Part shown: positions 29,196 through 37,519 of the stretch, piece by piece
Layout: each line of letters opens with the position of its first letter
How positions within the stretch are numbered: position 1 is the stretch's first letter
DNA from: JAVVHE01 sp032249695
Lineage (GTDB): Bacteria; Pseudomonadota; Alphaproteobacteria; Sphingomonadales; Sphingomonadaceae
Direction: 5' to 3'
Length of the DNA: 64,000 nt
NCBI GenBank assembly: GCA_032249695.1
Contig: JAVVHE010000007.1
Span: 1-64,000, forward strand
Made by a program: the position numbers and the translations under genes
Notes under the pieces: model-generated
The model's input: the letters and a program-made list of their open reading frames with translations, nothing else
What the model was told of the DNA's origin: nothing
Databases searched by the model: none

Positions 29196-30146
29196 GTGAG
29201 CGAACGCCGCGCGCTGTGGGCGGCGGGTGCGGCGCATGTGGCGCTGATCCTCGCGCTGTCCTTGAGCTGGCAGGCGGCGATGCAGCCACCGACACTGCCG
29301 CCGCCCGAGGAACTGAGCGTCGACCTTTCGAACATCGCCGCCGCGCCGAAGGCCGTCGCGTCGCCCGCCGCGCCCGAGCCGACGCCGCAGCCCGAACCCG
29401 TGCCGACGCCTCCCCCGCCCGAGGCAGCCGCCGAACCTGAGCCGCTAGCGCCCGAACCCGCTCCGAAGCCCCAGTCCGCGCCCAGGCCTGCGGCAAAACC
29501 CGCTGCCGCGAAGTCGAAGCCCGAGCCTGAGCCGCTCGCAGCCAAGACTCCTGCCGAGGCGGCCACGCCGACCAAGGCAAGGCCGAAGCCCGAGATGAAG
29601 CCCGAGGTGGACGACGATCCGCGCGGGCGACGGCGGCCCGATCAGGCAAAGCTGTCCTCGATCATCGGTCAGGCGCTCGGCCCCACGAAGCCGACCGCCA
29701 AGGCTGCCGATAAGCCGGCGCCCAAGCTCAACGACATCCTCGCGGGCGCGATCGGCAAGCCGAGCCTGAGGCCGGCCAAGCCCGCAGCCGCGCCCGATCT
29801 GCCCCGCGGCGCGCCCTCGCCGCCCAATGCCGAAATCGCGGCGCAGCAGGCGGCGGGGCTTGCGGGCGCGATTCGGGCGCAGATCATCCCGTGCTGGAAC
29901 GTGCCGAGCGGCGTCGAGGGCGGCCAGACCGTGACGCTGCGCCTGCGGCTGGGCCGCGACGGCCGCCCGCTGGGCCTGCCCGAGGTGACCGGCGGTACCG
30001 GCGCCGCACCCGCTGGCGTCAAGCGCGTATTCGACGATTCCGCCCGCCGCGCCGTTCTGCAATGCGCGCCGCTCAAGCTGCCGCCGGAGCTTTATGACCA
30101 ATGGTCAGACATCGAGCTGACCTTCGACCCGAGGACCGTCAGATGA
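29196..30146 (+). CDS. tolA: Tol-Pal spanning protein TolA (cell envelope biogenesis, TonB-like)
   Basis: 316 residues. A single N-terminal membrane helix (AAGAAHVALILALSLSWQAA) follows MSERRALW. A long Pro/Ala/Glu/Lys-rich periplasmic linker spans about 30-225. The C-terminal domain (about 230-316) has AGAIRAQIIPCWNVPSG and TLRLRLGRDGRP, typical TolA/TonB-like features with a conserved Cys pair (CW ... QCAPL). GTG at 29,196 is preferred to the GTG 30 bases upstream, which lies in the palindromic repeat. The stop overlaps tolB by ATGA. Confidence 0.85.
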   Translation: MSERRALWAAGAAHVALILALSLSWQAAMQPPTLPPPEELSVDLSNIAAAPKAVASPAAPEPTPQPEPVPTPPPPEAAAEPEPLAPEPAPKPQSAPRPAAKPAAAKSKPEPEPLAAKTPAEAATPTKARPKPEMKPEVDDDPRGRRRPDQAKLSSIIGQALGPTKPTAKAADKPAPKLNDILAGAIGKPSLRPAKPAAAPDLPRGAPSPPNAEIAAQQAAGLAGAIRAQIIPCWNVPSGVEGGQTVTLRLRLGRDGRPLGLPEVTGGTGAAPAGVKRVFDDSARRAVLQCAPLKLPPELYDQWSDIELTFDPRTVR

Positions 30147-31564
30147 CCCACACGCTCCCCCTCGTCGGCTCGGCCTTGTTCCGGGTCAGGGCTGCGACCG
30201 GCCGGTGCGCCGCGCCCACCGTGCGGTGCAGAGAAGTCCCGTTCCGGGTCGGGCGCTGGACGACGTTCATGCTCCTGCTGGCCGCTGGCGTCGCCCACCC
30301 CGCCGCGGCGCAGCTGAAGGTGGACATCAATCAGGGCCAGTCGCAGCCGCTGCCGGTCGCGGTGCCCGGCTTTGCGACACCCGCCTCGGCTCCGACCGCC
30401 GCGGGCGAGACGGGAGCACTCGGCATGCAGGTGGCGGGCGTGATCGGCAACGACCTCAAATCCTCGGGTCTGTTCAAGCCAGTCGGCCCATCAGCTCCGG
30501 TCACGAACGGCGAGGTAACGAAGCCCAGCTTCGTTCCGATCCGCGCCGTCGGCGCACAGGCGCTGGTGACGGGCTTTGTCGAGAAGAACGGCGACGGCAG
30601 CATTACCGTCGGCTGCTATCTGTATGACGCCTATGCCGAGCAGGAGCTGACGCGCGACGGCTTCAAGGTTGCACCCGCCGCCTGGCGCCGCGCCGCGCAT
30701 AAATGCGCCGACAAGGTGTATGGCCGCCTGACGGGCGAAACCGGCTATTTCGACAGCCAGATCGCCTATATCAGCGAGACCGGCCCCAAGACCCGGCGAG
30801 TGAAGCGGCTTGCGATCATGGACCAGGACGGTGCCAACCACCGCTTCCTGACCAACGGCCAAAATCTCGTGCTCACCCCGCGCTTCGCGCCGAACGAATC
30901 GCGGCTGGCTTATATGAGCTTCGCCAACAACAAGCCCCGCATCTACCGCTACGACGCGGTCGCGGGCCGCCACAGCCTTGTCGGCGAGTTCAGCGGCACC
31001 ACGCTCTCGCCGCGCTACTCGCCCGACGGCCGCTATCTGCTGCTGAGCCAGGTACGTGCGGGTGTCGCGAACATCTATCGGCTCGATCTCGAATCAAACG
31101 CGCTGACCCGACTGACCGACGGCCCCTCGATCGACACCAGTCCCAGCTACTCGCCCGATGGCTCTAAGATCGTCTTTGAAAGCGATCGCAGCGGCACGCA
31201 GCAGCTTTATGTGATGAACGCCGACGGATCGGGCCAGCGGCGCATCAGCTACGGCGAGGGGCGCTATGCAACTCCGGCGTGGAGTCCGCGCGGCGACTGG
31301 ATCGCCTTCACGCGGATCGGTGGCGGAGCGCTACGAGTGGGCGTGATGCACCCCGATGGATCGGGAGCGCGCGTGCTGACCGACAGCTGGGCCGACGAGG
31401 GGCCGAGCTGGTCCCCCAACGGCCGTGTGATCGCATTTTTCCGCAGTCCGCAGGGTGGCGGCACGCCCAAGCTGATGAGCGTCGACCTGACCGGTCAAAA
31501 CCTGCGCATGATTCCGACACCGCTGGGAGGGAGCGATCCGGGCTGGGGACCGTTGCGCCCTTGA
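30143..31564 (+). CDS. tolB: Tol-Pal periplasmic beta-propeller TolB
   Basis: 473 residues. After the leader comes the N-terminal TolB domain (LKVDINQGQSQPLPVAVPGF) and a WD40-like six-bladed propeller with repeating motifs RYSPDGRYLLLSQVR, SYSPDGSKIVFESDRSG, AWSPRGDWIAFTRIG and SWSPNGRVIAFFRSP. TolB binds Pal at the outer membrane. The ATG at 30,143 overlaps the tolA stop, but gives an unusually long (about 40-residue), Arg-rich region before the signal helix TTFMLLLAAGVAHPAAAQ. A later start near the hydrophobic core (for example ATG 30,269) is possible. Confidence 0.93.
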   Translation: MTHTLPLVGSALFRVRAATGRCAAPTVRCREVPFRVGRWTTFMLLLAAGVAHPAAAQLKVDINQGQSQPLPVAVPGFATPASAPTAAGETGALGMQVAGVIGNDLKSSGLFKPVGPSAPVTNGEVTKPSFVPIRAVGAQALVTGFVEKNGDGSITVGCYLYDAYAEQELTRDGFKVAPAAWRRAAHKCADKVYGRLTGETGYFDSQIAYISETGPKTRRVKRLAIMDQDGANHRFLTNGQNLVLTPRFAPNESRLAYMSFANNKPRIYRYDAVAGRHSLVGEFSGTTLSPRYSPDGRYLLLSQVRAGVANIYRLDLESNALTRLTDGPSIDTSPSYSPDGSKIVFESDRSGTQQLYVMNADGSGQRRISYGEGRYATPAWSPRGDWIAFTRIGGGALRVGVMHPDGSGARVLTDSWADEGPSWSPNGRVIAFFRSPQGGGTPKLMSVDLTGQNLRMIPTPLGGSDPGWGPLRP

Positions 31565-31620
31565 GAACGCCAGAAACCCGCCCCATAGCGGGCGGTGAAC
31601 CGTTACAGGAGCACGACGAG

Positions 31621-32154
31621 ATGCGGACGCTCAAGATCCTGCTGATGGCAAGCCTGTGTGCGACAGCAGCCTGCGGCAAGAAGACCGCCAAGACCCTGCC
31701 GCCACCGCCGCCGACGACCGCGCCGAGCAGCTCGACCACCCCGCCGTCATCGAGCAGCGGCGTGACCGAGACGGGCGTGCGCCCGGGAAGTCCCGAAGAT
31801 TTCCGCCGCTCGGCCGGATCGGACAAGGTGCATTTCGCCTATGACAGCTACGAGATCGACGGCGAGAATCGCGGGATCCTGGACGCTCAGGCAGCGTGGC
31901 TGCAGAAACATCCCAGCGTCAGCGTGACGATCGAGGGCCACGCCGACGAGCGCGGGACGCGCGAATACAACCTCGCGCTGGGCGAGCGGCGCGCCAATGA
32001 GGTGAAGAATTATCTCGCGGGCAAGGGCGTAAGCTCCGGGCGGATCAGCACGATCAGCTACGGCAAGGAGCGGCCCGAGGTCGAAGGATCGAACGAGCAG
32101 AGCTGGGCCGCCAACCGCCGCGCCGTCACCGTGCTGGGCGGAGCGACGGGTTAA
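31621..32154 (+). CDS. pal: Peptidoglycan-associated lipoprotein Pal
   Basis: 177 residues. A lipoprotein signal MRTLKILLMASLCATAAC puts the lipidated Cys at 18. A Pro/Ser/Thr linker follows to about 60. The OmpA-like peptidoglycan-binding domain has VHFAYDSYEIDGENRGILDA, VTIEGHADERGTREYNLALG, RANEVKNYL and ISYGKERPEV. Pal anchors the outer membrane to peptidoglycan and completes the ybgC-tolQRAB-pal operon. The gap from tolB is 56 bp. Confidence 0.96.
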   Translation: MRTLKILLMASLCATAACGKKTAKTLPPPPPTTAPSSSTTPPSSSSGVTETGVRPGSPEDFRRSAGSDKVHFAYDSYEIDGENRGILDAQAAWLQKHPSVSVTIEGHADERGTREYNLALGERRANEVKNYLAGKGVSSGRISTISYGKERPEVEGSNEQSWAANRRAVTVLGGATG

Positions 32155-32157
32155 GCG

Positions 32158-32235
32158 CTCGATCCTCCCCGGTACCGAGAGGGGGACCGCACGCAGCGCG
32201 GTGGAAGGGACGGCGCAGAGCAACGCGCTCTCGGC
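32158..32235. repeat. Degenerate palindromic repeat after pal
   Basis: CGATCCTCCCCGGTACCGAG followed by AGGGGGACCGC resembles one end of the palindromes near 21,708 (GATCCTTCCCGGCACGGGGA, then GAGGGACCGA). The second arm is less clear. It may help end the tol-pal transcript. Confidence 0.35.
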
Positions 32236-32286
32236 AGCAGCGGCGAACGTGTCGGCGGCTGCTCCGGCGCCCTCAGCCGAGGCCCA

Positions 32287-32952
32287 TCAGCGCGGGGGCG
32301 CGGTTCCTCCGGCCCACTCCACGCGGTCGCCGACTCCAAACCCGGCGCGCCTAGCCTCGCCGCCCGCGAGCTCCAGCACGGCGACCACCGGGCCGCGGCT
32401 TGGCAGCGGGCTTTCGTCGAGCGGGACTGCGGTGACGATGCTTTCGATGCGGTGGTCGGGTGCGATATAAACGATGTCGAGCGGCACCAGCGTGTCGCGC
32501 ATCCAGAAGGACGCCGGGCCCTTGTTCCACGGGAACAGCATGCCGGTGCCCTTCGGCACGTTGCGGCGGAACATCATGCCGATTTGCTGCTGCCGCTCGG
32601 TCTTGGCGACTTCCACGCGGTAGCGATGCACGCCAGCGCGCGCGCGGATCGTCAGTGGGATGACGCTGAGGCCCGTCTGCGCCTGCGTGATCGGCGTCTC
32701 CGTCCCCTGTGCGCCCGCGCCCGAAATCGGCAGCGCCAGCAGCAGCGCTGCTAGTGCGGCCTCAAGCGGTCGCGCTCCACCGCGACGGCGAGCGGGCCCT
32801 TGTCCCCCACCGCCACCCGCGCCCGCAGCCGCTGGCCCGGCTCCACATCCAGCACGCCCGCGCGGCGCAGCGTCTCCATGTGGATGAACACGTCCTCGTC
32901 CGGCACCGTGTCGCGCACCACGAAGCCATAGCCCTTCAGGCGGTTGAACCAT
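32287..32952 (-). CDS. DUF192 secreted protein (start uncertain)
   Basis: The DUF192 domain is clear: VAKTERQQQIGMMFRRNVPK, GMLFPWNKGPASFWMRDTLV, PLDIVYIAPDHRIESIV and GDRVEW at the end. The family is of unknown function and usually exported. A signal-like stretch LEAALAALLLALPISGAGAQ lies just upstream (about 32,700-32,770). However, no ATG, GTG or TTG in frame precedes it except an ATG at 32,952 deep inside the cold-shock gene, given here as the formal start. The true start may be a rare codon such as CTG near 32,745, or the frame may carry an error. The gene overlaps the end of the upstream cold-shock gene. Confidence 0.75.
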   Translation of the reverse strand: MVQPPEGLWLRGARHGAGRGRVHPHGDAAPRGRAGCGAGPAAAGAGGGGGQGPARRRGGARPLEAALAALLLALPISGAGAQGTETPITQAQTGLSVIPLTIRARAGVHRYRVEVAKTERQQQIGMMFRRNVPKGTGMLFPWNKGPASFWMRDTLVPLDIVYIAPDHRIESIVTAVPLDESPLPSRGPVVAVLELAGGEARRAGFGVGDRVEWAGGTAPPR

Positions 32953-33326
32953 TTGACCGTCACACCCTCGAATGCACCGGCGCGGTCCATCAGCCGTGCG
33001 GGATCAACCCGGGCGTCGGCTTGCGGACCGTCCGCATCGGGGTCCGGCCCGATCGCGGTCGACAAGTCAAGGCCGAGGATCCGGCGCACCTGCCGCCCGC
33101 GATCGCCCGCAACGGCGATCACCGTCACGGTCGCGCCTTCGGGCAGCGCGCGGCGGCCAATCTCCTTCAGCGTCGAGAAATGGACGAGCAGATCGGCGCT
33201 GCCGTCTTCCGGAATGATGAAACCATAGCCCCGGACCGCGTCAAACCACTTGACGCGCCCCGTCAGCTCCGACTCCACAACACCCGGCTGCTGCTGCACC
33301 CTTGCGAGCTGCACCTGCTCCCCCAT
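32751..33326 (-). CDS. Double cold-shock-domain protein
   Basis: 191 residues from MGEQVQLARVQQQPGVVESE. Two CSD nucleic-acid-binding folds are present. The first (about 23-90) has GRVKWFDAVRGYGFIIPEDG and LLVHFSTLKE; the second (about 122-190) has VTVKWFNRLKGYGFVVRDTV and DVFIHMETLRRAGV. Both keep the RNP1 aromatic pattern KGYGF / RGYGF and the RNP2-like VFIH / LLVH. Paired CSDs are typical of alphaproteobacterial RNA-chaperone-like proteins. A start 51 bases further upstream is in frame. Confidence 0.9.
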   Translation of the reverse strand: MGEQVQLARVQQQPGVVESELTGRVKWFDAVRGYGFIIPEDGSADLLVHFSTLKEIGRRALPEGATVTVIAVAGDRGRQVRRILGLDLSTAIGPDPDADGPQADARVDPARLMDRAGAFEGVTVKWFNRLKGYGFVVRDTVPDEDVFIHMETLRRAGVLDVEPGQRLRARVAVGDKGPLAVAVERDRLRPH

Positions 33327-33471
33327 AAGCCAGACCAAACAAACTCTATCGCCCAAGCTGTTCACGTTCGCTAGCACGGGTTTAGTCAGCTCGAAACAAA
33401 GTTCATGCGTTCACGGCGGGCGCCGGGTACGACATGCGTGCGAATCGTGAAGTTTCAAGGAGTTTTGGGCA

Positions 33472-34146
33472 ATGGAGCTCAGCGGGCAAGTCGCCATCGC
33501 AGCGCCGCGCGAGCGCGTGTGGGCAGCGCTTAACGATCCTTCACTGCTCGCCCGCTGCATCGAGGGGGTCGAATCGCTCGAGCCGGCGGGCGAGAACCGC
33601 TATGAGGGGCGCGTCTCGGCGAAGGTCGGCCCGGTGCGGGCGACCTTTTCAGGAGCGATCACGCTGTCGAACCTCGATCCGCCCAACGGCTACACGCTGT
33701 CGGGAGAAGGCAAGGGCGGCGCGGCGGGTTTCGCGCGCGGCTCTGCCGACGTCGCGCTGGCCGAAGCGGACGGCGGCACGGTGCTGACTTACACTGCCAG
33801 CGCGCTGACCGGCGGCAAGCTGGCGCAGCTGGGTGCGCGGCTGATCGAGGGCACCGCGCGGCAGATGGCGGACAAGTTCTTCGCCGCGCTGAAGGCCGAG
33901 TTGGAGCGAGCGGACGCCGCTGCCGAGACGCTTGCCGCCGAGGACCGCGGCGCGGTCGAGGCCGGAGTGGGCAGCGACGCGCAGACGCTCGCCGCGCCCG
34001 CGACCGATCAACCGACCGCCGAGCTGGTGAACCCCGCCCCGCCGCCGCCCGAACCGCAGCGCTCCGGCGGGCTGCCGATGCTCGTCTGGGCGGGCGGCAT
34101 CGCGATCCTGGTGCTGGTGCTGATCTTCGCGCTGAGCGGGCGCTGA
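33472..34146 (+). CDS. CoxG-family SRPBCC membrane protein
   Basis: 224 residues. Residues 1-145 form a START/SRPBCC domain of the CoxG (carbon monoxide dehydrogenase subunit G) family: MELSGQVAIAAPRERVWAAL, GPVRATFSGAITLS and GGKLAQLGARLIEGTARQMADKFF. An Ala/Glu/Pro-rich linker leads to one C-terminal membrane helix (LVWAGGIAILVLVLIFAL), so it should be tail-anchored. CoxG proteins recruit or help mature molybdenum hydroxylases. Four bases before xdhC, and an AAGGAG ribosome site lies upstream. Confidence 0.88.
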   Translation: MELSGQVAIAAPRERVWAALNDPSLLARCIEGVESLEPAGENRYEGRVSAKVGPVRATFSGAITLSNLDPPNGYTLSGEGKGGAAGFARGSADVALAEADGGTVLTYTASALTGGKLAQLGARLIEGTARQMADKFFAALKAELERADAAAETLAAEDRGAVEAGVGSDAQTLAAPATDQPTAELVNPAPPPPEPQRSGGLPMLVWAGGIAILVLVLIFALSGR

Positions 34147-34149
34147 GCC

Positions 34150-35109
34150 ATGGAGGACGAACTTGCCCGCCTGACGCGCCTTGCCCGCGAGTGGGCCGAG
34201 GCCGGCAGCCGCCTCGCGCTCGCAACCGTGGTTCGCACATGGGGCTCGGCTCCGCGCCGCGCTGGCAGCCACCTGCTGATCCGCGACGACACACTGTTCG
34301 AAGGCTCGGTTTCGGGCGGTTGCGTCGAGGGTGAGGTCGTTGTCGAAGCGCAGGAGGTGATCGAGGGCGGCAAGGCCAAGCTGCTAGAGTTTGGAGTCGC
34401 CGACGAGACCGCGTGGCGCGCAGGGCTGGGCTGCGGCGGGCAGGTGGCGATCCTGGTGCAGCGGATCGAGCCGGGCCAGTTCGATCCAGCGCTGTTCAGG
34501 GAATTGGAGGCTGCGCGCGTCGCGGGCCGGGGCTTTGCGATCAGCTTCGATCTGGCGGGCGGCCCGGCGCATGCTGGCGACGATCCCGGCCCTGCGCGAT
34601 TCGTCGCACACTACGATCCGCCCAAGCGGCTGGCGATCGTCGGCGCGGTGCATATCGCGCAGATGCTGGCTCCGATCGCGCGGCTTTTGGGGCATGAGGT
34701 GGTGGTGATCGATCCGCGCGGCGCGTTCGCAGCGGGCGCGCGCTTCGGTGGCGAGGCGCTTGACGTGCGCTGGCCCGACGAGGCTCTGGCCGACTTCCGC
34801 CCCGATCCGGCAAGCGCCATCGTGGCGCTGACGCACGATCCCAAGATCGACGATCCAGCGCTCGCCGCAGCGCTGGCATCCCCCGCCTACTATATCGCGG
34901 CGCTCGGCAGTCGCGCCAACCAGCGGCGGCGGCTGGAGCGCTTGCGCGCGGCTGGCGTCGCCGAGAGCGAACTTGGCCGCGTGCGCGGGCCAGCGGGGTT
35001 GCCGATCGGCGCCGAGGGCCCCGCCGAGATCGCGCTGTCGATCGCAGCCGAGATGGTCGCAGCCTGGCGCGGCGCGCAGACTCCGGGCTGGCCGCCGAAG
35101 GGCAGCTGA
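34150..35109 (+). CDS. XdhC/CoxI-family molybdenum hydroxylase maturation protein
   Basis: 319 residues. The N-terminal XdhC/CoxI domain has ATVVRTWGSAPRRAGSHLLI and GSVSGGCVEGEVV, with the conserved GLGCGGQ Cys motif near 95. The C-terminal Rossmann part has LAIVGAVHIAQMLAPIARLL and YYIAALGSRANQRRR. Family members insert or sulfurate the molybdenum cofactor of xanthine-dehydrogenase-like enzymes. Its partner coxG is directly upstream, but no hydroxylase structural genes lie in the window. Confidence 0.9.
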   Translation: MEDELARLTRLAREWAEAGSRLALATVVRTWGSAPRRAGSHLLIRDDTLFEGSVSGGCVEGEVVVEAQEVIEGGKAKLLEFGVADETAWRAGLGCGGQVAILVQRIEPGQFDPALFRELEAARVAGRGFAISFDLAGGPAHAGDDPGPARFVAHYDPPKRLAIVGAVHIAQMLAPIARLLGHEVVVIDPRGAFAAGARFGGEALDVRWPDEALADFRPDPASAIVALTHDPKIDDPALAAALASPAYYIAALGSRANQRRRLERLRAAGVAESELGRVRGPAGLPIGAEGPAEIALSIAAEMVAAWRGAQTPGWPPKGS

Positions 35110-35152
35110 CGCGCGGGTGGCGCGGCGGCCGCGCAGTCGGTAGTCGGGCGTC

Positions 35153-35680
35153 ATGGCGACGGACGCTGACGACAGCCCCATTGAACGCCTGCGCGCCGGC
35201 GCGGTGGCGGCGATCGAGCGCCCGGTGGAGACGTGGCATCCGGCGCATTGCGGCGCGATCGACATCCGGATCGCGGCGGACGGCACCTGGTGGCACGAGG
35301 GCGCGCCGATGCGGCGGCCCGCGCTGGTGCGCCTGTTCGCGTCGGTGCTGCGGCGCGAGGACGACGGGTCATACGTTCTGGTGACGCCCGGCGAGCAGCT
35401 GGCGATCACGGTGGAGGACGTACCGTTTCTCGCGGTGGAGATGGCGAGCGAGGGCGCGGGTCCAGACCGCCGCATCGCCTTCCGGCTGAACACCGACGAG
35501 GTGATCGAGGCCGGCCCCGACCACGCGATCGAGCTGCGCGGTGATGCGCCCTACGTCCACGTGCGGCGTGGGCTGTGGGCGCGGCTCGCGCGCCCGGTCG
35601 CGTTCGAGCTGGCCGAGCTTGCGATTGGGGAGGGCGGCTGCGAGATCACCAGCAATGGATGCACCTTCGCCCTCGGCTGA
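35153..35680 (+). CDS. DUF1285 protein
   Basis: 175 residues. The family is of unknown function; its pattern is visible as WHPAHCGAIDIRIAADGTWW, then RPALVRLFASVLRREDDGSY, LVTPGEQLAITVEDVPFLAV and DHAIELRGDAPYVHVRRGLW. No membrane segment or signal is seen. The end overlaps the nudix gene start by 26 bp, so they belong to one operon that continues into cca. Confidence 0.88.
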   Translation: MATDADDSPIERLRAGAVAAIERPVETWHPAHCGAIDIRIAADGTWWHEGAPMRRPALVRLFASVLRREDDGSYVLVTPGEQLAITVEDVPFLAVEMASEGAGPDRRIAFRLNTDEVIEAGPDHAIELRGDAPYVHVRRGLWARLARPVAFELAELAIGEGGCEITSNGCTFALG

Positions 35681-36272
35681 CGCGCTGGCCTTCGATGCGG
35701 AGCGCCTGCGCCGGAGCCTTGAAGGGCTGAAGGGCCGCCCCATCGAGCCGATCGCTCCGCTGCCGACGCTGACCGACAAGCCGTTTGCGCCCGCCGCGGT
35801 GCTGGTGGGGATCGTGCAGCGGCACGAGCCGACGGTGCTGCTGACCGAGCGGCGGACGGGCCTTCGCCGCCATTCGGGCGAGATCAGCTTCCCCGGCGGG
35901 CGCCAGGACCCGGGCGACGCCGACGCGCCCGCGGCCGCGCTGCGCGAGGCGCATGAGGAGATCAGGCTGCCGCGGCACGCGGTGGAGGTGATCGGCTGCC
36001 TCGATCCGGTGCTGGTCGGCACGGGCTTTATCGTGACGCCGGTGGTGGGGCTCGTGGTGCCCGACCTGCCGCTGATCGCCGCCGAAGCCGAGGTCGCCGC
36101 AATCTTCGAGGCGCCGCTTCAGTTCGTGACCCATCCCGCCAACCAGCGGCTGCAGACGACCGAGTTTGCGGGAGCGCAGCGCAGCTTTTATGTCATCGAG
36201 TGGAGCGGGCGGCGCATCTGGGGCGCGACGGCGCGGATGCTTGTCGAGCTCGGCAAGCGGCTGCGGGAGTGA
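35655..36272 (+). CDS. CoA pyrophosphatase-type Nudix hydrolase
   Basis: 205 residues from MDAPSPSADALAFDAERLRR. The NUDIX box GGRQDPGDADAPAAALREAHEEI is complete, preceded by the LRRHSGEISFPGG motif characteristic of the CoA-pyrophosphatase (NudL/YeaB) subfamily. It probably cleaves CoA or related nucleotides to 4'-phosphopantetheine and 3',5'-ADP. Overlaps DUF1285 upstream and cca downstream (GTGA). Confidence 0.9.
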   Translation: MDAPSPSADALAFDAERLRRSLEGLKGRPIEPIAPLPTLTDKPFAPAAVLVGIVQRHEPTVLLTERRTGLRRHSGEISFPGGRQDPGDADAPAAALREAHEEIRLPRHAVEVIGCLDPVLVGTGFIVTPVVGLVVPDLPLIAAEAEVAAIFEAPLQFVTHPANQRLQTTEFAGAQRSFYVIEWSGRRIWGATARMLVELGKRLRE

Positions 36273-37462
36273 GCGCGGCGAAGCTGCCGCCGCAATCATG
36301 GGCGGCCGAGCCCGCGGCGGCGGCGCTGCTGGAGACGCTGGGCGCGGCCGCCGACGAGGTGCGCATGGTGGGCGGCGCGGTGCGCGACGCGTTGCTGGGC
36401 CTCGCCAGCGCGGACATCGATCTGGCGACCGTGCACCCGCCCGATGAGGTGATCCGACGCGCTGAGGCGGCGGGGTTGAAAGCCGTACCGACGGGGATCG
36501 AGCACGGCACGGTGACAGTGATCGCGGGTGGCCGGCCGTTCGAGGTGACGACGCTGCGGCGCGACGTATCGACCGACGGCCGCCGCGCGACGGTTGCCTT
36601 CACGCACGACTGGCGCGAGGACGCTGCGCGCCGAGATTTTACGATGAACGCGCTCTACGCGAGGCCGCTGACCGGCGAAGTGGTCGACCTTTTCGGCGGC
36701 ACGGATGATCTCGCGCGCGGCTGCGTGCGCTTCATCGGCGACGCTGCGGCGCGCATCGCCGAGGATCATTTGCGCATTCTCCGGTTCTTCCGCTTTCACG
36801 CGCGCTTCGGCCGCCGCGCACCCGATCCCGAGGGGCTGGCGGCGTGCGTGGCGCGGCGCAACGACCTGATGGCGATCAGCCGCGAGCGCGTGCGCGACGA
36901 GCTGATGAAGCTGCTCGCGGTCGCCGACCCGGCGCCGACGGTTGAACTGATGATCGCCGGGCGTGTGCTGGAACCGGTGCTGCCCGAGCTGCGCGACGTG
37001 GCCGCGCTGGCGGCGCTGCTGCGCGCCGAGGCTGCGGCCGTGGGTGCCGAGACGCCGCCGGCGCTCGCCGTCTCCCCGCTGCGGCGGTTGGCGGCGCTAC
37101 TGCCCGCCGACGCCGCAACGCTGGAACGTGTGGCGCACCGGCTGCGGCTGTCGACCGCCGAACGCAAGCGGCTCGCGGCAACCGCGCTCCGCTGCGGCGC
37201 GCTGCCCGATAGCGTGTCCGAACTCGCCTATTGGCACGGGCCGGAGATCGCAGCCGATCTGTGGCTGCTGGCAGGCCGCGCGCCTCAAGCGCTGGCCGCG
37301 CTCTCCGCGTGGATCCGCCCGAAGCTGCCGCTATCGGGCGGCGACCTGATCGCGGCGGGCATGGCCCCCGGCCCCGCCGTCGCCGCACGCCTCAAGCGCA
37401 TCGAGGAACGTTGGGTCGCGAGCGGGTTCGAGCTGGGACGGGCGGAGTTGATGGGCGGTTGA
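36269..37462 (+). CDS. cca: CCA tRNA nucleotidyltransferase / poly(A) polymerase family
   Basis: 397 residues. The class II nucleotidyltransferase head has MVGGAVRDALLGLASADIDL with the two catalytic Asp residues, then TLRRDVSTDGRRATVAFT and RRDFTMNALYA. The neck has DHLRILRFFRFHARFG and ISRERVRDELMKLL. It adds or repairs the 3' CCA of tRNAs. The GTG start overlaps the Nudix stop by 4 bases. It ends the plus-strand run coxG-xdhC-DUF1285-nudix-cca and is convergent with the PiT gene. Confidence 0.93.
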   Translation: MSAAKLPPQSWAAEPAAAALLETLGAAADEVRMVGGAVRDALLGLASADIDLATVHPPDEVIRRAEAAGLKAVPTGIEHGTVTVIAGGRPFEVTTLRRDVSTDGRRATVAFTHDWREDAARRDFTMNALYARPLTGEVVDLFGGTDDLARGCVRFIGDAAARIAEDHLRILRFFRFHARFGRRAPDPEGLAACVARRNDLMAISRERVRDELMKLLAVADPAPTVELMIAGRVLEPVLPELRDVAALAALLRAEAAAVGAETPPALAVSPLRRLAALLPADAATLERVAHRLRLSTAERKRLAATALRCGALPDSVSELAYWHGPEIAADLWLLAGRAPQALAALSAWIRPKLPLSGGDLIAAGMAPGPAVAARLKRIEERWVASGFELGRAELMGG

Positions 37463-37519
37463 GCCCGGACAGGCCGCCGCTCGCGCGGCGCCCACTCCTG
37501 CCGGTGCCGCAAAGCTATC

